Below, piece after piece: positions 1 to 9,563 of a stretch of 64,000 nt of DNA. Numbering within the stretch: the stretch's first letter is position 1; each line of letters begins with the position of its first letter. The stretch is from Macrothele yani (lineage: Eukaryota; Arthropoda; Arachnida; Araneae; Macrothelidae). The notes below the pieces were generated by a model that saw only the letters and a list, made by a program, of their open reading frames with translations, did no database searches and was not told where the DNA came from. The DNA lies in assembly GCA_039090855.1 (NCBI GenBank), contig CM077011.1, positions 24,147,001 to 24,211,000 of the forward strand, given 5' to 3'. The translations under genes and the position numbers were made by a program.

Positions 1-396
1 ACGGCAGTGGTTTGGAGTAAGTGGAATGCACGCTACAGGGCGTCTGGCTCGGAGCTGTTCATCAAATAACCGATTTGTAACAGTTCGTTGTGTCACTGTG
101 GTGGCAACTGCAGCTCGAATTGCTGCCGCAGACGCGGTACGATGAGCCACGGCCATATGCCCTACACGGCGGTCTTCCCTCTCAGTAGTGCCACGTGGCC
201 TGCCGGAACTGGGTCTTCTTGAGGCAGTACCTTCACTTGACCACCGCTGCCAACAATCATGCACAGTGGCTACATTCCTGCCAAGTCGTTCTGCAATATT
301 GCGGAAAGAAAATCCACCTTCTCGTAGCCCTATTACACGACCTCGTTCAAACTCCGTGAGCTGTTGATAATGGCTTCTTCGTCTTCTTAAAGGCAT
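1..396 (-). CDS. Tc1-like transposase, N-terminal part (open to edge)
   Basis: Reading the minus strand from the ATG at 394-396, 132 codons run to the window edge without a stop. The start MPLRRRRSHYQQLTEFERGR is followed by a paired-type helix-turn-helix DNA-binding region, as in Tc1 transposases, which bind the terminal inverted repeats and cut and paste the element. The DDE catalytic part lies outside. The same stretch in the copy at 33840-34862 has three stops, so this copy is less decayed and could be intact. The start is fixed by agreement of both copies. Tc1-like identity is firm; activity cannot be judged. Confidence 0.85.
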   Translation of the reverse strand, partial: MPLRRRRSHYQQLTEFERGRVIGLREGGFSFRNIAERLGRNVATVHDCWQRWSSEGTASRRPSSGRPRGTTEREDRRVGHMAVAHRTASAAAIRAAVATTVTQRTVTNRLFDEQLRARRPVACIPLTPNHCR

Positions 397-637
397 TCTT
401 TACTAACATCAACACCCTACGTCGAATCTCAACGATAACTAACGCTTACGAACGTTACAGCGCGTATTTACAGCAAAACTGCTTTGCATGTTCCGATGGG
501 CGCTACTAGCGCCACGCGTATGCGCCGAACGCGAAATTTACATAGACGTCATCTTACAGATGTACTCTCACCGCCTACCAACTGTCGTTTATCTAACACA
601 AACCCTTCTTGGTGTTGGGACTTTTTTTCTGTCAGTG
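1..637 (-). mobile_element. Tc1-like element, family A, cut by window edge
   Basis: Right end of a Tc1-like transposon that enters from beyond the left edge. It ends in CAGTG followed by the TA target at 638-639. The sequence aligns closely with the complete copy at 33676-35102, whose terminal repeat begins CACTGACGGAAAAAAATCC. By comparison about 790 bp lie outside the window. It is inserted in the monomer array that starts at 640. Confidence 0.92.
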
Positions 638-639
638 TA

Positions 640-2095
640 GTTTCTTTTTCAAATAACGCATAAATTTTCCGCTAGGGGGCGTAAAAGTTAACTACATTTT
701 TCACGATAACTCTTCTCCTGAAACTCTGATTTGAAATTTTTTTTTCAGCGGATACATCTCCTGATGGAAAATCTTCTGCATTTTGGTAAAGAACACTTTG
801 GCCACCAGGGGGCGAAATTGTTAATTTTTGCTTCTGATGTATTTGCCATAAAATCTCAGCTTCTAACATACCGATTGAATAAATTCTTTCGTGGACTGAT
901 GCCACTCACATCGATAAACCTTTTCGGAATATTTTCTTCTTAAAATATTTCACAATTTCTCCGCCAGGGGGCGTAGATGCATATCATATTTTTCTCAGTA
1001 TCTCGACTTCTAGGAGTCGGATTTGAAAAAGTTCCTCCTTTGTTGGATAGTGTTTTCCGTATGATATGTTTTTCATATAATTTCAAAATTTTCAAATAAT
1101 TCATAGACTTTCCGCTAGGGGGCGTAAAGGTAAATAGCGTTTCTCCCTACATCTCTGCTTCTAAATCTCCGATTTGAGAAATACTTTCTGCACCGGATAC
1201 AGCTCCCGATGTTAAATCGTTTGCACATATTTCCAATTTTTGTAAAAAAATTGGCTTGGCCACCAGGGGCGAAATATGCAAAATATGAGCTCCTAAATTC
1301 TGGATTGAAAAAAAAACGTCGTTTGTAGACCGATACTACTCATGTCGACACACCTTTTAGAAACATTTTCTTCTTAAAATAGTGCATGGTTTCTGCGCCA
1401 GGGGGCGTAGATGTATATCTTATTTTTGTCAATATCTCTACTTCTAAAAGTCCGATTTAAAAAATTCCTTCTTTGCTAAATCGTGTTTCCGATTCGAAAT
1501 GTTTTCCCCATACATTCAAAATTTTCACGTAAATCATAAACTTTCCGCTAGGGCGCATAATGGTAAATTGCGTTTTCTTCTCCTAAAACTCCGATTTGAA
1601 AAATTCTTCCTGTATCGCATACCATCTGATGGAAAATAGTTTTCACATAATTTCTAATGTTTTGTAAAGAATGGTTGGGCCACCACGGGTCATAAGTGTT
1701 AATTGCTTCTTCTGATGTATTTGAAGCAAAATCTGGGCTCCTGAAAACTCGACTAAATTATTTTTCTTGGACCGATACCGCTCATATGGATATACCTTTT
1801 GCGAATACTTTCTTCCTAAAATAATGCATGGTTTTCCCACCCAGGGAAGTAAAGTCACATCTTATTTTTGTCGATAACTCTGTTTCTAAGAGTTCGCAAG
1901 CTCACGATTCCGTTTACACCAATATCTGAAGGATTGAAGTCCCGATTGAAAAACTTCTTTCTTCCGTCAGATAATATTGTTTTCCATACCGGTTACATTG
2001 AGTTTGAATAGCTTTGATAAATTTAATTTGCGTCAGAACGGATTCAAAAGACGTGCTTATTACACCCGAAAATTCGGTGTCATCTTTCTTGTTTA
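640..2095 (+). repeat. Tandem array of ~145-bp monomers with CTCF-like motifs (copy 1)
   Basis: Nine diverged monomers, each led by a short GC-rich motif in AT-rich sequence: near 669, 801, 961, 1112, 1259, 1396, 1544, 1679 and 1838. Three motif types rotate (CCGCTAGGGGGCGTAA, GGCCACCAGGGGGCGAAA, CGCCAGGGGGCGTAG), giving a three-monomer unit of about 440 bp. A second theme, TCCGATTTGAAAAATTC, follows each motif. The early motifs match the published CTCF core well and later ones decay. The last 200 bp (about 1893-2092) match 63603-63796 at the end of a second array, so the whole is a dispersed element with a fixed 3' end. No coding capacity is seen. Confidence 0.85.
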
Positions 2096-2235
2096 TATTA
2101 TTTTCAACACTTCGTAACTTTTATTCCCACTGTAGCAATAATCATGAATCCCTTACTGAATCTTCCTTCAGATTCTTGTAACAAAGACCATAAGCCTTTT
2201 TCTGCTCTTTCGCGATAAGAAATCGACCTTTTTTT

Positions 2236-2638
2236 TACGCTTTCCAACCATTGGTGGAAGAAGCGTATATGCTCGAGCTTTGTCTGTCTGTCCGCCAATC
2301 CGTCCGCACGATAGCTCGCGTAAAAATGTTTCGATTGCGATGGAATTTTGGTATGTGGCAGGGGAACACCTGAGGACGAATGCTGTTGAAAATTAGCGAA
2401 ATACGGTCAAAGGTCAGGGCAAAGGAGCGGGATGCATTCCATTGCCCTTATGCGTCATAACTGACGTAAAACTGCTTCGATTCCGACAACACTTTATCAT
2501 GTTGTTCCGGAGATATACTGAACCAATTCGGTTTAATATCATCGAAATGGGTCAAAGGTCAGGGCACAGGAGCGAGATTTATTCCCCATAGCTTGAGTAA
2601 TAACTTCAGGAATGATTTCTGGTATGTTGGAAAGCGTA
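2236..2638. mobile_element. Short non-autonomous element with inverted ends, copy 1
   Basis: The sequence opens TACGCTTTCCAAC at 2236-2248 and closes with the exact reverse complement at 2626-2638. A related copy lies at 49861-50551 with the same ends. The inside holds imperfect tandem units of about 130 bp with a shared theme GTAAAAATG(N)TTCGATT. Similarity between the copies continues about 30 bp past the right inverted repeat, so the true ends may lie further out. No ORF is recognised. A MITE is the best guess; the transposase family is unknown. Confidence 0.6.
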
Positions 2639-2807
2639 TCATAATCCATGCATTACATGATTTTACTAACTTGCTTTATTACAGTTGTTTGGGTCAATAG
2701 TCACAGTAAATTTCAATCTGTCCACGGCGTAGTGACTTTTTACGACGAAGTAAACACCATATTGTGCGCTCAGCCATCTGCCTAGGACACGGTGTATGAT
2801 AGTTATA

Positions 2808-3884
2808 CAGTGAAGAGCAATTGATTTAGAGACAGCTGGCGCTATGCTAATGTGGCGCTGTGGGCGGCCCTGTAAACGGAAACGACATGACGTATGCAGT
2901 GATACGACAACATAAGGAGTGATGCTGCGGGAATTAATAAGAGTCAGATGCCGTATGGGTAAGACCAAGGATCTAAGCGCATTTGATCCATCCCTGCAAG
3001 GGCCAACTGCCGTGTACAGCAGCGTGTGGATAAGCGGGGTCATCGTCGGCTAGCTCGCATTGTAACAGCGCATAGACGGTCCATAGTGCAAGAAATCACT
3101 CGGCAATTTAACGCTGGTGCGCAAAAAACGTGTAAGCAGCCACACCATCCAGAACCATCTCCTCGCTATGGGGTACAGAACCCATCATCGTTCCATCACA
3201 CGGTGCAAAGATTAGCATTGGCGCGGAAACATCGCCACTGGACCCTAGACATGTGGAAAAATGTTGCCTGGACTGATGAGTCGAGATTCACGTTGGTACA
3301 TGCGGATGGCAGGATACGAGTACGGCATAAACCACATGAAGCGATGGATCCTTCTTTCCAGCATGGTACTCTTCAAGCTGGTGGGGGTGGCATTCTCGTG
3401 TGGTGACTGTTTACGTGGACGGAAATGAGACCCCTGGTACGTGTGACATCGTCCCTCACAGGTCAACGTTGCCAGGATATCCCGGACGACCCTTTGCTCC
3501 CGTTTGTGCGACTTCAACATCCCGCTGGGTACCTCATCGTGCAACACTACAATGCACCATGCCATCGCTCCCGAATTGCATTCTAATGATTGGATGAACA
3601 CTCCACCGACGTGACCTCGCTTCCTTGGCCAGCTAGGTCAACGGACCTCAATCCCATCGAACACATCTGGGATGCCATCGAGAGATATGTTCGAGGCTCT
3701 GACCCCCTCCATCAAATCTTCGTGAACTGTGGGAGCTTGTTCAGGGGTCGTGGATCCGTATGGCTTCCCAACGCTTCCGGTGTCTTGTCGAATCCATGCC
3801 GAGACGAATCGCCGCCGTCATCAGAGCGAAAGGTGGTACTGCACGTTACTAGACAGGTATTTCTAATTCAATTGGTCTTCAGTG
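2808..3884 (+). mobile_element. Tc1-like element, family B, internally deleted
   Basis: It begins CAGTGAAGAGCAATTGATTT and ends ATTGGTCTTCAGTG, flanked by TA at 2806-2807 and 3885-3886. The copy of the same family at 41935-43139 is 128 bp longer; the missing piece is the start of the transposase gene. Length is 1077 bp. Confidence 0.9.
2955..3852 (+). pseudogene. Tc1-like transposase, family B, deleted and frameshifted
   Basis: The ATG at 2955 starts MGKTKDLSAFD, then sequence matching the helix-turn-helix of the sister copy (42082-43107) is missing and the frame is lost. Later blocks are recognisable in changing frames: the linker with HTIQNHLLAMG, the first catalytic region read as WTDESRF near 3270-3290, and the C-terminal region PARSTDLNPIEHIWD near 3620-3670 carrying the catalytic glutamate. 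The gene ends at the TAG at 3850-3852. Several frameshifts and a lost DNA-binding domain make it non-functional. Confidence 0.85.
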
Positions 3885-3886
3885 TA

Positions 3887-4632
3887 TGATACAACTTCCT
3901 ATAGAGTTAACAGTTAGAAAACTGGATCGTTAATGTCACAGCTCGCCAGGGGACGTGCAGAAGTTGTGGACGGAATGTTGACCCTAATTATCATAGGAAT
4001 ACATAGCGTTTATGATTTCATCAGTGCTAAATCTATGTTTATCACAAATATTTTTTATTAATTACATTGTGTAGTTGTGCGGTATTGAAATTCCAGAAAC
4101 ATTGAAGTTTTCTACAGAAGTTAAAGCACGTGAACTCCTTTTAATTTAGAAGGAAACTAAAATTTACAGTGTAGCTCTATGTCGGACTAGGATCAGTTCA
4201 ATATCTACGTTTTTAATACGCGGCGAAAGTTTTTAGTATCGAACTGCCGGACAGATTATTCGACATGTAAAGAACGTGTATTAACTTTTAAAGCCCCAGT
4301 ACATGAACGGCGATCACTGATTTGCCCTTTGATATCAACAGAATTATGGCAGTGTAAGTTGTTTACGTTATACATGCGTGTCGCTATTTTTAAATGTCTA
4401 AATGGCGGTCAGCATGAAACCATAGCAATCGCGTATAGATAAACACTTCGTTTTTGTTTTGTTTTTTTGTTTTTTTATTAAAAAAACTATTTTACGATGG
4501 GAAAAACTATTGACCGCAGCTTCAAACTTGCTGTTCTACATAAGAAAAATGAAATGTTCCTGCGTAAATCTGTGGAAGCATGAAATTCAATACGTGCCTA
4601 CAAACAAATAGTGCGGTAAACAAACAGAAATA

Positions 4633-4635
<3 letters not shown>
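3887..4635. other. AT-rich intergenic stretch
   Basis: About 750 bp between two transposons. Poly-T and poly-A runs near 4455-4490 are present, but I see no coding region, RNA gene or repeat end. Confidence 0.6.

Positions 4636-4666
<31 letters not shown>
4636..4666. repeat. (TA)n microsatellite
   Basis: Uninterrupted TA run directly abutting the left end of the next Tc1 element, which uses TA as its target. Confidence 0.95.
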
Positions 4667-4671
<5 letters not shown>

Positions 4672-5889
4672 TATCTACCAACAAATAATTGGACACTTGT
4701 GATAGCAAAGGAAAACGAAGTTTATTCAACTTCAATAGTTAATGGAGCCTCCACGAGCGGCGATTACAGCTGCGACCCACCGGGGCATACTCTCAATCAG
4801 GCGTTGTACGACGGCTAGCGGTATTTTCTTCCACTCGGCTTGGAGAAGACAGGTCAGTTCCTTCACCGATTTCGGACGGTGGGGGCACCTTTTAAGTCGA
4901 CGCTCCAACTCGTCCCAGAAGTGCTCGATAGGGTTAAGGTCCTGGCTCTGCGCAGGCCAATTTATTCGATTAACCCCATTGTCACCATACCAAGCCATGG
5001 TGGACCTCGCAACATGTCAGGTGGCATTGTCATCCTGAAAGTAACATGGGTCCACCTCGTAAAACTGCCACAACGTAGGAAGCGCATGGTCATCCAAAAT
5101 GGTGCAGTAGGTCTCGGCGTTGAGTCTACCAGGAATTGCGACCAAGGGTCCCGTGCCATACCAGCAGAAACACCCACATAGCATAATTCCACCGCCGCCG
5201 AACTTCACAGTTGGCACAATACATTCCGGCGGGAGGCGTTCTCCAGGCAGACGCCAAACCCAGACCCTGCCATCAGAACGGTAGAGGGTGAACCTTGATT
5301 CGTCGCTCCAGATAACCTGTTTCCACTGTTCAACGGTCCGTTGTCGACGTTCTTTGTAACACGTTAGCCAAGCAGGGCTATTGGACTTGGTGATCAAAGG
5401 CTTGTGTGCGGCAGCACGTCCATGCTAACCAAGCAGATGGGCTTCCTTACGGATGGTATTCATCGAAAGAACACTCCTGGATGCCTGTTGAAACTCCTCG
5501 CGGATGTGGCCCATCGATTTGGTGCGGTTCATCCAAATTTTTCTGACCAGCACCCGTCCGTCTCTAAATCCCAGTTTTGTGGATCTGCTGGGTCGGGGCA
5601 CATTCCGACAGTCACCTCTCATCTTCCACTTGCCAATCACGTAGGCCACTGTCGATTTTCGGTTCTTGAACTCGCTGGATATGTCACGTATGGATCGGCC
5701 ATTTCTGTGATACCCGACGATTACACCTTTCTCGAAATCAGAGAGCTCCGAACTGCGTAGCATCTTGCATGCGACTGGTTGCGTTGTTGTTTCCCACACG
5801 ATATTTAACGGCGGCGGCCGTGACTTGTATCAGGACCCGAGATACCGTCGATTGCAGGGGTGTCCAATTTCTTGTTGGTAGATAGTGTA
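4667..5889 (-). mobile_element. Tc1-like element, family C, copy 1
   Basis: The inverted ends read CACTATCTACCAACAAATAA on the left and the matching GTTGGTAGATAGTGTA on the right, inside TA-rich target sequence. The copy at 32412-33621 has the same ends and the opposite orientation. Length is about 1.22 kb, normal for Tc1. Confidence 0.92.
4732..5763 (-). pseudogene. Tc1-like transposase, family C, two in-frame stops
   Basis: One frame of 344 codons runs from the ATG at 5761-5763 (MLRSSELSDFEKGVIVG) to the stop at 4732, broken only by stops at 5425-5427 and 5017-5019. Helix-turn-helix in the first 110 residues; first catalytic aspartate in WSDESRF, second in FQDDNAT, glutamate in DLNPIEHFWD, the DD34E-type pattern of Tc1. 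Paired copy on the other strand at 32538-33556. Because only nonsense changes are present, this is a recent or slowly decaying copy. Function as encoded would be cut-and-paste transposition; this copy cannot make full protein. Confidence 0.9.
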
Positions 5890-5891
5890 TA

Positions 5892-6341
5892 TATATCGCT
5901 GTAATTGATGACATCCCACCTGGCAGGCACAAAAGTGCATGTTTACGAACCGTTTCAGGTTTTGGTTTTTTCAATTCCAAGCAAAACAGCTTTCTTAAAA
6001 CACGAATATTTCTGCCCCTTCCTCCCATCAGAAAACATAGGTTGTGTCCAATTTCATCGGCACACACGTTGGTCGCGCCATCTGGTGACAAGTGACATTA
6101 ACCGGAGATTTTTGTTTCTAGAGTCGTACCACCTGACTGTCATACACTGTGGCCTAGGCAAAAGGAGGTGAACATTACTTTTTTATCTTTTACTTTTTTC
6201 GTTTTTTTTTTCAGATTCAAATCTTTGTTTATTACCTTGTTTGCAGTTGATACAGAGATTTTTGATGATTTAGCGATTATTGTTTTATGTCTGTGCATTT
6301 TCTTTTACAACTAGAGGCCTTTCGTTTGAAATAGTCGTAAA
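5892..6341. other. Intergenic, nothing recognised
   Basis: About 450 bp with T-rich tracts near 6180-6210. No gene, RNA or repeat boundary is recognised. Confidence 0.55.
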
Positions 6342-6348
6342 AGAAGGG

Positions 6349-6574
6349 TTTTTTTTTTTTTTTTTTATTGGAGGTTTAACGACCGCCGTGAGCAACTCAA
6401 TGGGCTATAAGCAGTCGCCCGTCCCTAACGTAGGGTCACTGGTTCCAGGGAAGGGAGAGAGCCAGTGCCGTAAGACAAACACAACATCCATGCCTGACCG
6501 GGATTCGAACCCGGACTCCTTACGGACGAATGATCAGAGGCCAACGCCTTAGACCACTGAGCCACCGGGGCGGC
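6349..6574 (-). mobile_element. tRNA-derived SINE with poly(A) tail
   Basis: On the minus strand it begins with a tRNA-like head (about 6574 down to 6491) that has the A-box TGGCTCAGTGG and a perfect B-box GGTTCGAATCC, then a tRNA-unrelated body, then an A tail seen here as a T run of about 19 at 6349-6367. The 7-bp direct repeat AGAAGGG flanks it at 6342-6348 and 6575-6581, the mark of LINE-driven insertion. A strongly decayed relative lies at 29361-29525. Confidence 0.88.
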
Positions 6575-6581
6575 AGAAGGG

Positions 6582-6992
6582 GTTTTCTTGGGATATTCGT
6601 TTAGTGTTCTTTTTTTGTGTTAAAGGGAATGCTTCGCGATTTCGCTCTCTATTATTAATAATATTGCTTATTTTGCATTTAGAAATAATGCTAATTCCAT
6701 GATTTTCGCAACGTTTTTTCTAATTACGTAATACGAATATTTCTCTTCTTAAAAAGCAAAAACATAGCCTTCTCTCCACAGCTTGTTTACTTGCGCCATT
6801 TTCTTAGAAGACAGTATTTACCTGCAGCAGATATTTCATTCGTGTTCTTCTGACAGAGTTTCAATTTTTTGAATTTCTTTTATTTAAAGCAATTTCTTAT
6901 TAAAAACGTTTTAAAAATGTATGAGCATCCTCAGTAATTAGAAAGTCTCGTTACAAGATCAATGGCTGTTGCAACATCAAAAATACGCCGTC
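6582..6992. other. AT-rich intergenic stretch
   Basis: About 410 bp between the SINE and the next Tc1 element; nothing recognised. Confidence 0.55.
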
Positions 6993-8046
6993 GAGTCACA
7001 TTATAGTGACCACCAGCCAATATCCAGAATAACCGCCGTGTGCAGCGCGGACAGCAGCTCGACGGGCTGGGAGGGACTCAATACGGTGCTGGAAGTTGTT
7101 CACAGGTATGTGAAGCCATGCTGACTGCAATGCATCTGACAGCTGCTGGAGGGTATGTGGTGGAGAATCCATAGAGCGACCAACCCGATCGACGTGGTCC
7201 CACGGATGCTCAATTGAGTTTACGTCTGGGGAATCAGGGAAGTACTTTGAAGTCTTCATCGTGATCTTCCAATCTCTCTTGGACATTTCTAGCTGTATGA
7301 CAAGTCCCATTATCGTGCTTGAAGAACCCATCCGCCCCAGGGAAGACAATCAGCATGTATAGGTGTACGTGGTCTGCAAGGATGGATTCATAACGAATTC
7401 GGTCCATACCACCGTCCACAGGTACGAGTGGACCAAGAGAAAGCCACGAAAACATTCTCCAGACCATAACGCTGGCTCCACCAGCTTGTGTTCTTCCAGC
7501 AATGGTTGAAGAGTGTTTGTTATCCGTTGTTTCTCGCCTTATATGTCAACGTCTATCCGTTCGATGAAGCAGAAAACGTGACTCATCGGAGAAGGAAATC
7601 CTTTGCCAATCAGCGGAGGTCCAATTCTCATACTGCCTTTAAACTTTTTTGCCGATGCACCTTCCTTAGCATACGTGTAGTGACCATCCGTTTGCATCGG
7701 AGCCCCATGCACTGCAGGGTTCGTTGAACTGCCGTTTTAGACACACTTCCGGTAGTCCTCTGGTTCATTCGGCCAGTGTAGAGTGTCGATCAGCCCTCAC
7801 GCACCTTCGAAGCCAATTCACCTCTCATATCAATGACACGTGATGCTCCGAGGTTTTAACGTCACTTATTCGCAATGGTGCAGTTACTCCAATCATGATA
7901 TACTTTAACAGCAACGAGTGATATGTTTTCAGATTGCCTACAGCACACCTTCAATATCTTCCAAGCCAGCTCACGACACATGCATCCTTTCATTGGCTAC
8001 GCGGTTTTGACATCAAAAGTACGGGTTGGTCACAATAATGTGACTC
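6993..8046 (-). mobile_element. Tc1-like element, family D
   Basis: Ends read GAGTCACATTATAGTGACCA on the left and the near-exact reverse complement TGGTCACAATAATGTGACTC on the right. TA follows at 8047-8048; the left target TA has become TC. At 1054 bp it is shorter than other Tc1 copies here and has probably lost part of its 5' half. Confidence 0.88.
7000..7860 (-). pseudogene. Tc1-like transposase, family D, frameshifted
   Basis: Reading the minus strand: linker sequence near 7800-7690, first catalytic aspartate in FSDESRF near 7590-7570, second in KHDNGTCHTA near 7310, glutamate in DVNSIEHPWD near 7200, and a C-terminal RAAVRAAHGGY typical of Tc1 proteins. The frame changes at least twice and the N-terminal DNA-binding region is not recognisable. 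Encoded a DDE transposase; now dead. Confidence 0.85.
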
Positions 8047-8048
8047 TA

Positions 8049-8449
8049 CTCTGTAAATGGCGAAGGTCCTTAAAAATAATTAATCGTAAACACTAAGCAG
8101 GTTTCCTACAAGTGAACCTCAACTAACAGGTTCCTCCCTTCTACTTCTTCTCACAAACAGACAGTTGAGTTTAATGAATGATTTTTCTTTAGATGATGAA
8201 ACAATTTTACGCTATCGTTGAATGGAGAATTGTAACAACCCTCATATTATTCCTAAGCAAACTCTCAGGAGTAGTAAAAATATTGAAATTATACCCACCT
8301 GTAAGAATTCGTCTTAACCAAAAATCAAGCTTGTATAATAAGTAATGATAATTTAGGAATTTGGGAACTTACCGGAGATAAACGAGTGCAAGTAAAAAAG
8401 AAGAAAAGATTATACACCGAAGAGAGAAAAACATTATAACCATCTGCTT
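8049..8449. other. Intergenic, possible decayed retroelement
   Basis: No clear coding signal. It leads into the Jockey-like reverse transcriptase at 8450 and may be its further decayed 5' part. Confidence 0.4.
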
Positions 8450-9540
8450 GTACTTCGAACTGGTATTTATCCAGATGCACTAAAGATAGTGAAACTTTTT
8501 CTTAAATATAAATCAGGCTCGAAGAATAAAGAACACAATTATAGACCTATTGCAAAAATGTTGATTTTTACAAAACTTCTAGAGAAGCTTATTTACAGTA
8601 GACTTATCTTTTATCTTTAAAAATATAACATAATTAATATTAACCAATTTGGCTTTCAGTCTTATAAATAAACCTCCACAGCTTTACTTCATATGCATGA
8701 AACAATGCAGAAAAATATGGAACAAAATAAAAACCCTTGCATTTGGATCTCATTAAAGCTTTTGATAATTAATTCATTAAATGTTTTTAATAAAGCCACA
8801 TAATATTGGAATAAAAGGTTTTTCTCAGACACTCTTTAAAAATTACCTATGTAGCAGACAACAACTAACACAAGTTGATCAGTTTTGTTCTCCATTAGAA
8901 TATATGAATTCGGGTGTACCACATGGCTCTATTTTGGGTCCGATCTTATTTAATATTTAAATTAATGACATATTATCGGTATTATCTAATGCACACATTA
9001 TTCTTTATGCTGAAGACACCACTATTATTTTCACAGGTACAGAAATCTCTAAAATTATTAGCCGATGTATTTTGAATTATTAAAATACTTTAATTGGTTG
9101 ACTTCAAATAAGCTTGTGGTAAATATAAAAACAAACCAAGGCAATAATTATTACAAATCGTTAGATAAATCTAACGCTTTCTAATTCTATACTTTTAGAT
9201 GATAAGACAATAGAAATAGTAACTGATTTCACATATCTTGGGATAAAATTACACTCTAGCTTAAAGTGGAATAGCCATATTAACTTTTTAATCAATAAAG
9301 TGTTATCAAATATTGGGACAGTTAGTCGTGTTCTTGCTACCTTATCAGTTTCAATACTAAAACTTCAATATTATTTTCTGGTGCAATCACAATTTAAATT
9401 ATTGTATTCTATCTTGGGGACAAACAACTAACACTAATTTTAGGAAACTTCACACATTACAAAATGAATACATTAGACCCTTAGAATTAAAGCATAACTC
9501 TGATATGAATAACTTTTCAATAATGGACTCACCTATATAA
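8450..9540 (+). pseudogene. Jockey/CR1-type reverse transcriptase, 5' piece of a split element
   Basis: Translated blocks in shifting frames match non-LTR reverse transcriptases: TGIYPDALKIVK and EHNYRPIAKM near 8460-8570, GVPHGSILGP near 8915, the active-site region read as ILYAEDTTII near 9005 (YADD changed to YAED), and FTYLGIKL then IGTVSRVLATL near 9225-9340. Several stops and frameshifts. The protein would copy element RNA into DNA at a nicked target. The reading resumes after the RTE insertions at 14935, where it lines up with the related copy at 31381-32175. Confidence 0.82.
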
Positions 9541-9546
9541 ATATAC

Positions 9547-9563
9547 TGTATATATATATATAT
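9547..9563. repeat. (TA)n microsatellite
   Basis: TA run at the truncated 5' end of RTE copy 1. Confidence 0.85.

Noticed and set aside
640..2095. Ordinary AT-rich satellite with no motif
   Set aside because: The GC-rich CTCF-like motifs recur in a fixed order and the array has a shared 3' end with a distant copy, so a plain satellite label misses structure.
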